From NCBI RefSeq assembly GCF_030272615.1, contig NC_081406.1, positions 401,156,939-401,220,938 on the forward strand: DNA of 64,000 nucleotides, read 5' to 3'. Both the position numbers and the translations under genes were made by a program. Positions within the stretch are counted from its first letter, which is position 1, and every line of letters begins with the position of its first letter. Below, in pieces: positions 46,866 through 56,297 of this stretch. Under the pieces are notes generated by a model. That model worked only from the letters and a program-made list of their open reading frames with translations. It had not been told where the DNA came from and did no database searches. This DNA is from Cryptomeria japonica (taxonomy: Eukaryota > Streptophyta > Pinopsida > Cupressales > Cupressaceae).

Positions 46866-47921
46866 TGTTAGGTACCGGAGACAAATGAGAGAGGGGGGTG
46901 AATCACTTGTCTAATAAATTCAAACCAAAAACTTATTAACCAACTTAATGCTTAATACCAGTAAATCAGTTAAGTATGTCAGTAGACAGTGTTAACAGTA
47001 AATTGCTATACTGGTAAGAATTAATGCATGAAACATAAAAACAAAGTCATCCACAACACATGACACCAATATTTGTACGTGGAAACCCTGTAAGGGGAAA
47101 AACCATGGTGGGAAACCTTACCCACAATCATATGATACTACTACAAATAGTAAGTGTACAAAGAGGGGTCTGCACATGCAGAAAGGCCAACAGCCTAGAG
47201 CTCACTACTCAATCACAAATGGGAGTCACATTGACTACAGTTGGATGGTTAAATCCAATAAGAATGTACTGCACAAAATAGCATCTTCATATGCTGGATT
47301 CAGTACTGGTGTAATGCTGATATGCTTTTACAAAAACCTAACTTCACCTTCAAATGATGTCTTCGTGTATACCTCTACTTGATCTCGCATATACCTTCAC
47401 ACAATTCTTTTCCGCATTCCACACTTGATTTACAAATAAGATCTCACATTTATACCATACCCTAAGACCAATTTTAGTAGGTCGTCTCTACAAGATATTA
47501 CAATAAAAACATTTTACAAATAATATAATATCCGATGCAATAACAGATTGAACATGTCGGCTTAATGCATTTACAACAATAATAAATCATCTTCATAGCG
47601 TGCCATGCTAATCTGGAAAAGATAAACCTACCGGTGTAACCCTAGATAACCTGGACCTATTTGTCGGTAAAAGAAAATATGCAAATAAGAATATATCAAT
47701 GATTATTACTTCAAAATAAAGTGTCCACATGATGTCTTTGACATTACCAAGTGTCTTCCATATCATTCTAGGTACTAGTGAACAATATATCCTATCGGTG
47801 AACCATATACCAGTAAATGTTGCATAGTTTACTGTTTGCTGGTGAATGTTGCTGGATCTCTGAAGTAGGTGTATTTAGTAGGTGTTGACATCAATGATAA
47901 AACCATACCAAAATACCAACA
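46866..47921 (-). repeat. Copia-I 5' LTR (1056 bp)
   Basis: On the plus strand it starts TGTTAGGTACCGGAG and ends AAATACCAACA. It is very similar to the left copy. The TATAAATG complement lies at about 47446-47454. Confidence 0.95.
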
Positions 47922-48130
47922 CAAAGAACCCAGTGCAACATTCAAAGACTAGACATGTATCTATCAAATATCATTTCTTGAGAGAAAAAGTCAATGAAGA
48001 GGAAGTAAAGTTGGAGTATGTATCTACAAAGGAACAAATTGTTGATATTTTCACTAATCTCTTACCTACAAATACATTTGTATATTTAAGAGACAAGTTA
48101 GGGGTATCTACCCTGCTTGATGAGAACTAG
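47922..48130 (+). pseudogene. pol: Copia-H RNase H end, downstream of Copia-I
   Basis: After the duplicated CAAAG, the reading resumes as KNPVQHSKTRHVSIKYHF and runs to a stop at 48128-48130. This restores the expected order after DINISK at 41234, so Copia-I is an insertion without loss. ADIFTKPL is changed to VDIFTNLL. Confidence 0.88.
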
Positions 48131-48457
48131 ATGCATTGAGTTGCATCAATCCGATGGACTTCACAGTCTTATCTCTTATCCAAATTGATGAATTGGTGCT
48201 AATCCTCTAGTGGAGTATTCTATTGGATTAGTTCTATGATTTAAAGGAGAGGGAATCATGATTTAATTATGTAAGGGGAGAGTGAGTTTGGTTTTTTGTT
48301 TTGAAAACCTTTGGTATTGTTGTCAAAGGGGAAGAGAAGCATGTGAAAAACTATTTTATCTGCTTGATCTTAGGGGGAGCCTATTGGAGATGTTTTCTTT
48401 CTTTGCATTGATTTTTTTTCACATTCATATGTTGTAATCAATGACAAAGGGGGAGAT
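48131..48457 (+). promoter_or_regulatory. Copia-H 3' UTR and purine tracts
   Basis: Tracts include AAGGGGAGAG (about 48277), AAAGGGGAAGAGAAG (48326), TTAGGGGGAG (about 48370) and AAAGGGGGAG (48446-48455), the last two bases before the LTR. No coding is seen. Confidence 0.65.
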
Positions 48458-49767
48458 TGTTAGACATTGTTGCTGCTAGGATATACTGTTGTCATTTATG
48501 TCAACATATTCTTGCTCTAGTGTTTGCAGATTGATTTATTGGGATCATGGTTTGGTGTCTAGAGTATTTCTAGTATCATTATGTCCTTCTATATTGGTTT
48601 AATTGATCATATCATATGATCCGGTTTTGTAGTTTATTTTTCTTATCAATGCTATATAGAGTTCTGTATTTCCTTCGGTATATTCCTGTGTGATCAAATA
48701 TTGAGCTAATATTTTGGGAGATTGTTTGGGATGGTCTTGTGTATCTTCACTTCAGAAGGTTCATGATTTGGTGCTCCACAATTTATCCTTATTTGTTACA
48801 ATTGTTGTTGTTTGAGTGTTCTTGAGGTTTAGATATTGATCAATGAATGTTTGATAAGTGGTGTTGGTGTAGTTGTTACTGTTGATTCTAATGTTCTTGT
48901 TGGTGTTTCCTAATTGTGTCCTATTTGTCTTGATGATCTGCATTGATTATTGTATAGTTTCTTGGTAATTTTACTGATCTGGTGATGTTCTTTATGTTAT
49001 GTGATTTTCCTGGTGGTGTAACGTGTTGCGGTTGACCTTGGCATGATTACCGATGGTGTTGAGCATTTGGAAATATTATTTGGGTCTATGTTATGTCATG
49101 TATATCATTATATTAGTCTGGTGGTCGATATTTGTATCATGTGATGTAATTTTGTAATTATGAGTTGAGGGTTTAGCCGACCTTGTTGTCAAGGTTGATG
49201 AATTGTATAAATTGGTGATATTGTCATGTAATTTTGGCATCAATGTTGTGTCTGCATTATCAAAAAGTGGTGTATGTGTGAACAATAATTCATCTTTTGG
49301 TATGGTACATTGAGAAGAGATTGGTGTTGCAGAGCAGACAATTGTGCTTAACTAGAACTGTCATCAAGCATTAGCAGATGCTATTATTGTTGTTCATTTC
49401 TTTTAGATTGTAGTCTGAATCTTGTTGTAAGTTAGTGAGACTTCCTTGAGGTTTGTAACCTTCTGAGTTATTGTATTTTGAGAAAGTGAGCTCTAGGTAG
49501 TGTGCCTAAATGTTGGTGCATTCCCCATTGTAATCATTTTCACATACTACTGCAAAGTATCATTTTTTTGTGGGTAGGTTCCCACCATGGTTTTTCCCTT
49601 AACCAGGTTTTCCACGTCAAATTATTGGTGTTGTGTGTTGTGCTATCAATTTTATTATCTTTGTTGTTGTTGCAGTTTATCAGATCTGTATTTGTGGTTA
49701 AGTTTGTACATCCGGGGAAAACTAATTCACCCCCCCTCTCAGTTTTCCTTCATTGTTATTGCCAACA
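48458..49767 (+). repeat. Copia-H 3' LTR (1310 bp)
   Basis: It starts TGTTAGACATTGTTGCTGC and ends TTATTGCCAACA. It matches the 5' LTR along its length, with TATAAAT at 49205-49211. The C-run is CCCCCCCTCTC here. It is followed by CTACG, the right target duplication. Confidence 0.92.
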
Positions 49768-49772
49768 CTACG

Positions 49773-51609
49773 TTCTGACTCAATTAATAATTTGTTGAAG
49801 TTATGCAAATACAACACAATAAATTCCTCAATTTCCCTCTGATCATTCTCATCAAAATTTTCTAGTGTGCATTAATATTCTTGAGATTACCATCATTAAC
49901 TATTTCATTAGTAAATTCTTTTTCAGTAAATGGGGGAATGATGGTGTATTTACCTTCCACCTTGCCAGATTCAATACTTTCATCAAGCTTTGTCCTTAGC
50001 CCTCTTCCTCTTTTAGGCCTACCAGTTAGAGAAGGTTCTAATTTTTACTGTTTGCTTTGTTGGGCACCACCAGACTGTGGTTTCCTAATTACTTTGATAA
50101 ATTCTCCTTTCTTCTTTTCTTTCTCAGCTTTCTCATTTAACTCTGTGTAAGATGCAACAAGAGATACAATGACATAAGTTCTTTTTGGTTTCTTCTTCTT
50201 TAGTACTCCTTTGCCAGATGAACTTTGAGTTTTTGATGAATTTACCAAAGTAGGGGAAGTAGTCTCCTTAGGCTTTGACTTGGAGGGAACCGATTTAGTC
50301 TTAGACTTCTTTGCTTCCATCTCTTCTTCCATTTGTTCCTTCTTCTCCTTAGATTTATTGCTAGCTTCTCTGGCAAAGCCCATTTTCTCAGCCACTGCCT
50401 CTGCCATTTTTGTTACTTTTCTTTTCCTTCCGGGCTAAGTGAACTTCTTATGCAATTCCATATCTTTTTCCTTGAATGTGCCAAATTTTGGTTCTTGAGG
50501 ATCAACTGGTTTTCTCAAGAGATGTTGAGAATATCTTTCAAGAGTTTGAGAATCAACCTCATAACCCATTGGAATTATCCATATTGTTCTTGGTTCTACA
50601 ACCTCCATATAGCACTGGTCCTTGTTGACCATGAAACAAGTAGTATTTTCATATTCATCCACTACTTCCTTAGGGATCCTTTCCTTATTCTTCATTCTAC
50701 CTTGGAAGGTTTTGAAGAAACTCCATAGGGTTGTTGTCTAATTCTCTCTATTTCCCAATCATTACAAACTTGGTTTGATCTGAGTGGCTACCAACAAGTC
50801 ATATGCCCATTAGACCTTGCTTGTCCTATGGATTTCATTCATGAAGTATAGTTCTAGACATACAATCAATAAACCGAATTTAAAAACATTCTTCTTGTCT
50901 ATTTTAATTTTCTTCAAACTGCTCAAGATCTCTTCAAGAAGAATTGTGCACAAGTCATATTGCATATCCTCTTTCACCATCTGATAAGCTACATATATTG
51001 CAGTACGGGAGACAAAATTCAATCTACTATATTGATAAACTTTATATCCAATGATCATCGATGCAAATTTACCATCATGTTCTAAGATATCATCATTTGT
51101 TATTGATCTACTATCAAATTAAGCATCAGTTAGTTTTGTGATGGTTGGGTTTGTTACCTTCCTCAATTTAGGTTTTCCATTGGTTTGGTGTAGACATGTG
51201 GCTACATGTATGGCCTACTTGGTTATCTTATAAGGTATGTCCAACCATATAAATTCATCATGGACATGGCTCAAAATATATCTTACCCATTCATCTTCAT
51301 CGAATATTGTAAAGTGAACAAACTGCGTGAAACCCTTCTTCTGTAACTATGCATATTTTAGTTTGGGATTTCCAACTTCATCCATTATGTGGTCAGTATA
51401 CAAGGTCAAGATATCCTTACTTCTAGTTTCCTCAATTGTGTAGTGAATCTATGCCCTAACATCATCAACATACAAAACTCCTATTGCATGGACAAAAAAG
51501 AACCATTGGGATCATCCTCAATAGAATTAAATGGATGTCTTTTGAATTGTGGCCTTGCTTGCTCAAAAATTTCTACCACTAAAGGTGTATTAACAAAATA
51601 AGGTGCCAT
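49773..51609 (-). pseudogene. Element J ORF2, proximal part (unknown protein)
   Basis: On the minus strand ATG at 51609 opens MAPYFVNTPLVVEIFEQARP. A stop or shift near 51500 and scattered stops follow, but three long clean segments remain: 50810-51058 (IIGYKVYQYSRLNFVSRTAI...), 50435-50695 and 50045-50407. The last is strongly lysine- and serine-rich (KKSKTKSVPSKSKPK) and could be nuclear or nucleic-acid binding. I recognise no catalytic motif and no RT, integrase or protease. The layout loosely recalls plant-transposon accessory ORFs, but that is only an impression. The frame is interrupted by Copia-H at 49772. Confidence 0.55.
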
Positions 51610-52016
51610 TTCAAGAAATTTAGGGTTCAAAAGATAAACACGCTTCGGTAAATACCTTTCTCTTTTGTCGGATGCACAAGAACTTCTTTTTGGATCACAT
51701 CAAGCCTTTTGATCACCTTGAAATCTGGTTCGCCTTGCTTTACAACTTCAACTCTTCACTCGCAATTGGAGAAATTATTCATATTTTTCCCTTGTTAACT
51801 TTGTAAACCCTAACTTAAAGTTGAAATAAATGCAACTGTAAAGTTCAACTAGATGTCCTATTCAACATAATCTAATCCACCAAATTCCAAGATCGATATG
51901 ATGAATTCTGGGTAATCATCTCCAAGCATCTACAATCAAGCTTGATCGATCACAAATCTCTTTAGGGGGTTTTTCAAGATTTTGCATGAAAATACCACCC
52001 CCTAAGGGCAAATGCC
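51610..52016 (-). other. Element J spacer between ORF1 and ORF2
   Basis: This ~400-bp interval has no reading frame related to either neighbour. It holds a small inverted pair around GGGGGTGGTATTTT and CCCCCTAAAG near 51963-52010. It could be an internal translation or splicing region, or simply decayed sequence. Confidence 0.35.
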
Positions 52017-52427
52017 TTAGTTACCAGATGAAGATCCTGCACCGGATTTAGGTGCAGACCCACTAGTTTCCTTGGATTCATATTTTTTGACCCACATATT
52101 CTCATGCTTATTATTGATCTCTTCTACCTTTTCCTTGCCCTTTTCATCAGCTTTGTTCTTGTCTACTAGAGCATTCTTGTTTATATTCTTACTTCTGCAA
52201 TACTTTGCAATGTGACTAGTTTTGTTGCATGCATGACAAACAACATTTCTTTGAATAGGTCTAAAATTCATCTGATTTGGTCTCATCCTGCATTGGTTAG
52301 AGATATGTCCAAACATCCCACAATATTAGCATCTCTTGTTCTAAAAATTATTCATTACTGCTCTGCACATGTTTGACTTGTGACCAAAATTATTGCATAT
52401 GAAATACTGACCGGTAAAGGTATTGTT
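52017..52427 (-). pseudogene. gag: Element J ORF1 (Gag) C-terminal part: three zinc knuckles
   Basis: On the minus strand, downstream of the K insertion, come a knuckle that lost its first cysteine (YFICNNFGHKSNMC, 52365-52397), one with a stop at its second residue (C*YCGMFGHISNQC, 52290-52331) and one intact CCHC (CHACNKTSHIAKYC, 52197-52238). A lysine- and serine-rich tail ends at 52017. With the knuckle at 55160-55201 this makes four. The local Copia Gags have one. Confidence 0.75.
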
Positions 52428-52650
52428 TGTTAGGATTCCCAAAGATACTGAGAGGGGGGGTTGAATCAGTATCTAACTGGTTTGATAATTTTCTTAACTT
52501 AAAACATGTAAAGCATATCAGTACTGTGTGTCGGTAAATAAAAATTATTGCAATAAACAGAGATAACATCAACCACATGAAAAACACACCATAACACACT
52601 AGTTTAACAAGGAAACTCGGTGTGGGAAAAACCTCGGTGGGATTCATGAC
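52428..52650 (-). repeat. K-type 3' LTR fragment
   Basis: On the plus strand it begins TGTTAGGATTCCCAAAGATAC and matches 54332-54555 of the other LTR. At 52648-52650 it meets the C/I-type LTR at a shared GAC. The other ~570 bp of this LTR are missing. Confidence 0.85.
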
Positions 52651-53557
52651 AACTGAGAGGGGGGGTGAATCAGTTGTCAAATAAATTCAAAACAAAACAA
52701 CTTAACCAACTTACTGCTTAATACCAGTGAACCAGTCTTTTATACCGATGAACAATTTTATCAGATAATTGCAATACCGGTAAAGATTAATGCATGAAAC
52801 AAAAAGACAAAGTCATCCACAACACATAAAACCAATATTTGTACGTGGAAACCCTATAAGGGGAAAAACCACGGTGGGAAACCTTACCCACAATTAGATG
52901 ATACTACTGCAGATAGTAAGTGTATACAAAATGGGGTCTGCACATGGAAAAAGGCCAAGCGCCTAGAGCTCATTGCTCAAACACAAAATAGGAGTCACAC
53001 TAACTATTTTTGGATGGTTAAATCCAATAAGGATGTACTACTGAAAATAGCATCTTCATATGCTGGATTCAGTACCGGTGTAGTTCTGATATGCTTTCAC
53101 AAAAACCTTGCTTCACCTTCAAATGATGTCTGTGTGTATAGCTCTGCTCAATCTCACATATACCTTCACACAATTATTTTTCACACTCCCTTACCGATCT
53201 TACAAATAAGATCTTATATTTATATCATAACCTAAGACCAATTTTAGTAGGTCAGCTCTACAAGATATTACAATAAAATCATTTTACAAACAAAACAATA
53301 TCTAATGCAATAACCGATTCAACATGTCGGCTTGATGCATTTACAATAATAATAAATCATCTCCATAGCGTCGCGTGCTGATCTAGAAAAGATAAACCTG
53401 TCGGTGTATAACCTGGACCTATTTGCCGGTAACAACAAATATGCAAATACGAATATACCAATAAACAAATCTCCAAGACAAGGTGTCCACACGATGTCTT
53501 CAACATAACCAAATGTTTTCCATGCCCTTCCAAGTGTCGGTGATCATTATATCCTAC
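52648..53557 (-). repeat. C/I-type LTR fragment inside K
   Basis: From GACAACTGAGAGGG it matches the Copia-C/I LTR (for example GGAAACCCTATAAGGGG and TTACCCACAATTAGATG). It lacks the outermost ~15 bp (TGTTAGGTCCCGGA) at one end and about 125 bp at the other. It stops near 53557, where gag sequence begins abruptly. Confidence 0.85.
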
Positions 53558-54275
53558 TTTCTTCAAGTTCTCTTGCATAAAAGGCTTTCCAACCAGATTT
53601 GTCAAATGATGATGCAAATGATGTTAATGTTTTAAACGCTAAATCTGTCTTTATAGTAGCAATATGACCAAATTCCTCAATTTCAAAGGCTGAAAGTTTT
53701 CCAATCAATGTATCTCTAGTTACTAATATATTAGGCATTGTTCTTAGCTCATTTATAGCAGTGACCTTCATTTTGTATGTCAATGGCAATCCTCTTAAAA
53801 CTTTTGAAACAATTTCATCTTCACTTAAGGTTCCTCCACAACATTTAATACCCAAAACAATTTCATTAACTCTTTCCATAAAAACAAAAATCCTTTCATC
53901 TTCTTCCATTTTTAGATTTTCATACCTGACCTGGAAGCTTTCAAGCTTTGCAATTTTGACTATGGAATCTCCTTCATTCAGTGTTTCCAGATGATCCCAA
54001 ATACCTTTAGCAGTTGATTTGTCTGATAATCCCATGATTTCCTGATCTGTTAATGCACTCAAAAGTGCTTCTCTTGCTTTGCAGTCATTTTCTTCATATT
54101 TAGTCAAGTTAGGTGGATTAGGTTGGCTTTGAGTAGGAGCAGTATAGCCATTCTTTGTAACATACCAGATGTCCTTTCCAATGCAATTTAAATGTGTCTC
54201 CATTCTGATCTTCCATATGCCATAGTTGGTCCCATCAAGTTTAGGACTGTCCTTCCTGAAATAGTTAGTAAACAT
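53547..54275 (-). CDS. gag: K gag, uninterrupted 242-codon frame
   Basis: ATG at 54275 follows the leader complement GGATCTCCTCAAGC. The frame starts MFTNYFRKDSPKLDGTNYG and covers the complete Copia Gag core without a stop, including the tryptophan that is a stop in Copia-C and I (SGWKAFYAREL). It ends at residues RI plus stop at 53547, which are coded by the joined LTR. The zinc knuckle is therefore missing. The protein might still assemble but should package RNA poorly. It is closely similar to the Copia-C Gag apart from the variable segment after NGYTA. Confidence 0.8.
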   Translation of the reverse strand: MFTNYFRKDSPKLDGTNYGIWKIRMETHLNCIGKDIWYVTKNGYTAPTQSQPNPPNLTKYEENDCKAREALLSALTDQEIMGLSDKSTAKGIWDHLETLNEGDSIVKIAKLESFQVRYENLKMEEDERIFVFMERVNEIVLGIKCCGGTLSEDEIVSKVLRGLPLTYKMKVTAINELRTMPNILVTRDTLIGKLSAFEIEEFGHIATIKTDLAFKTLTSFASSFDKSGWKAFYARELEESRI

Positions 54276-54318
54276 TGGATCTCCTCAAGCTGTTAAACTT
54301 CTGTAAAAGAGGACTAAG

Positions 54319-54331
54319 CTCTGATACTAAT
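54319..54331 (-). promoter_or_regulatory. K primer binding site
   Basis: The complement reads TTAGTATCAGAGC, which differs from TGGTATCAGAGC at one base. The leader after it is nearly the same as in Copia-C although the LTR before it is of another family. Confidence 0.7.
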
Positions 54332-55121
54332 TGTTAGGATTCCCAAAGATACTAAGAGGGGGGGGGTGAATCAGTATCTAGCTGGTTTGATAATTTTCTT
54401 AACTTAAAACATGTAAAGCATATCAATACTGTGTACCGGTAAACAAAAAGTAATGCAATAAACAGAGATAACATCAACCACATGAAAAGAACACCATAAA
54501 ACAGTAGTTTAATGAGGAAACCCAGTGTGAGAAAAACCTTGGTGGGATTTGTGACCAACAATATTCACTTACTGGCCAATAAGAGAATATTACTGCTACA
54601 ATAGGGGCCTACACATGCAGGAAGGCCAAGTGCCTAGAGCTCACTGCTCAATTACAAAATGGGAAGTCTCACTGACTTACAAAATGGATTATGTAAATCC
54701 AATGTCTTGTACTACTTCAAAATAGCATCTACTATGCCAGATCCAGTACTGGTTTTAGCTCTGCTTCATACACAAACCCTTAACCTATAATTCGCATAAT
54801 AGGTCTGCCTTATTTCACCTATCTTCTTCCTTAAAAAATGTTCTATAATGATCTCATACATATATGAGTCATTTTACAACTTTCCAAGTCAGCTTATAAT
54901 GTTTTTTCAATTAATTACAAAATATATTTTAAACAAAATTCCTATCAGCCTGGGTGTTGGTATACTTCCTTTCACTGTCGGTGTTCTATGTGCCGGTGTA
55001 GAGTTTGTCATTGTTGGTTCCAGTAAATTGTCTTGCCGGTGTCATAGGATTGCAAGGTTTCCATCAATGATAAAACCTTCAATCACCTACAATATCTCAT
55101 TGGAGTGTGCATTCGCCAACA
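54332..55121 (-). repeat. K 5' LTR (790 bp)
   Basis: On the plus strand it begins TGTTAGGATTCCCAAAG with a run of ten G (54358-54367) and ends CATTCGCCAACA. It is not alignable with the C/I LTR beyond short shared modules. TTGTT follows. Confidence 0.85.
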
Positions 55122-55126
55122 TTGTT

Positions 55127-55875
55127 CACGTTATTCATTCCATTATTCACCCTAATTTTGCATTGATTTTCCATATGACCAAATTTATTGCAAGTAAAAC
55201 ATCTACCATTGAATTTATAGGCATTAGGATGTCTTACCAGAGGATTCTTGCTCTTAGATTTTGCATTGCTTTGTCCAAAATCAAAGGATTCTCCTTTCTC
55301 ATATCCAAGTCCTCTCATGTCTTTTCCATGTCTCTGGCTATCTAGCATCTCATCCAGCCTTGTTAAGATAGCATTAAATTTGTCTTTGTATTCATTTGCA
55401 GTAGCAATTTCATCTCTTAGGGTGACAATCTATCTTTCAAGTTCTTGACTATTATTCCTTGATTATGTCAACTCAAGCTTCAACTGATCATTCCCATAGG
55501 TAAGCTTGCAACATTCATCTGATCTATCTTACAATAATTTAGTCATACTTTCTTCATTCTTCTTCCAATCTTCAATATCCTCAGTCAGCTTCATCACGAT
55601 GGATTGCATCTCATTCTTCAATACAACATTCTCTCTAGCAAGCTTATCACATTCATCAGCTTTGTCTTGTTTTTCCATGCTTTGTTCTTCTTTCTCCTTC
55701 AGCTTGTCCATCAGCTCTTTCCTCTTGTCTCTTGAAGTATTGACTTGATCTTTCAAATCATTAATGAAGTCTTTAGCTGCATTCAAGTTTCTCTTTAAGG
55801 AACTTATTTCATTTCTTTCTACATCAATATCCTCAAGTGCTACACAAAGCTATCAAGTTGTAAATCAGAACCCAT
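55127..55875 (-). pseudogene. gag: Element J ORF1 (Gag) N-terminal part: coiled coil and first zinc knuckle
   Basis: On the minus strand ATG at 55875 opens MGSDLQLDSF and shifts frame near 55840. A long charged helix follows (55529-55786, e.g. KELMDKLKEKEEQSMEKQDK), which should form a coiled coil. Further stops occur near 55430-55520. A complete zinc knuckle CFTCNKFGHMENQC lies at 55160-55201. K interrupts the frame just after it. There is no similarity to the Gag core of the local Copia elements, so this is a different Gag type. Confidence 0.72.
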
Positions 55876-55929
55876 AGATTCAATCTCCCAGACCTTCCTC
55901 AAGTGGTTAGGCTTCCTCAGAGGAACTAG

Positions 55930-55943
55930 GCTTTGATATCAAT
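55930..55943 (-). promoter_or_regulatory. Element J primer binding site
   Basis: The complement reads TTGATATCAAAGCC, a decayed form of TGGTATCAGAGC. The following leader (GGAAGCCTAACCACTTGAGGA) matches the Copia-H leader. This ties J to the local Copia group. Confidence 0.65.
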
Positions 55944-56297
55944 TGTTGCAATCAAGGAACACTGAGAGGGGGGTGATTCAGTGTTCTACTCGTAAATAAA
56001 TTTTCAAACTTATTCTCATACCATCGGAAGCAAATGCAAGAAATTAAAATGCAAGAACACAAGATAATTAAAATCATAACACCAGGATATTTATGTGGAA
56101 ACTTGAAAAGGGAAAAATCACGGCGGCCTTAGAACCCACATATATATAGCGATCAGGAGTACATAAATATTACAAAAGGGGAATGCACTTGCATTCAAGG
56201 ACATTGCCTAGAACCAAAGGTTCAATTACAATATGGAAGTCTCACTGGATTATAGATCATTTACAATGATAAATACTGTACACATTTAAAAATGGTC
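55944..56297 (-). repeat. Element J 5' LTR, partial
   Basis: On the plus strand it begins TGTTGCAATCAAGGAACACTG with the usual G-run and the complement of the GTTTTTCCC module (AAAAGGGAAAAATCACGG near 56104). It stops near 56297, where Gypsy-F appears to begin. The rest would lie beyond the window. Confidence 0.65.

Larger units (their letters stand above)
41235..47921 (-). mobile_element. Copia-I: nearly complete Sirevirus-like element in Copia-H
   Basis: Minus orientation, two LTRs of 1056 bp each (41235-42290 and 46866-47921), and a perfect target duplication CAAAG (41230-41234 and 47922-47926). It is the same family as Copia-C by LTR and protein. The host reading (H RNase H) continues across it. 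Damage is light compared with H: a few stops, one frameshifted or interrupted junction in integrase, and one catalytic change. Confidence 0.95.
35858..49767 (+). mobile_element. Copia-H: complete but decayed Copia element
   Basis: LTRs of 1328 bp (35858-37185) and 1310 bp (48458-49767) flank a gag-pol of Copia order. The target duplication is TTACG (35853-35857) and CTACG (49768-49772), with one mismatch. It sits inside ORF2 of element J and itself hosts Copia-I in its RNase H. Its gag and LTRs are clearly different from those of C/I, so it is a separate subfamily. Many stops are present. Confidence 0.92.
52428..55121 (-). mobile_element. K: chimeric gag-only Copia element in element J
   Basis: It is flanked by a perfect duplication TTGTT (52423-52427 and 55122-55126) in the J gag. 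On the minus strand the order is: a 790-bp LTR of its own type (54332-55121), primer site, an intact gag, then a direct join to a C/I-type LTR fragment (about 53557 to 52648), then the last ~220 bp of the K-type LTR. The zinc knuckle, protease, integrase, RT and RNase H are all missing. It is either a mobile chimera or the product of deletion and recombination after insertion. Confidence 0.85.
33373..56297 (-). mobile_element. Element J: Copia-like non-autonomous element with unusual ORFs
   Basis: On the minus strand it has a 5' LTR at 55944-56297 (cut by Gypsy-F), a primer site, a leader ending in ACCACTTGAGGA, ORF1 with coiled coil and four zinc knuckles (55875 down to 52017), a 0.4-kb spacer, ORF2 of unknown function (51609 down to about 34620), a purine tract and part of a 3' LTR ending at 34148. 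Copia-H and K are nested in it, each with a target duplication. No protease, integrase or RT is recognisable, so it probably used enzymes of relatives such as H or C. Both LTR ends are truncated within the window. Confidence 0.7.
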
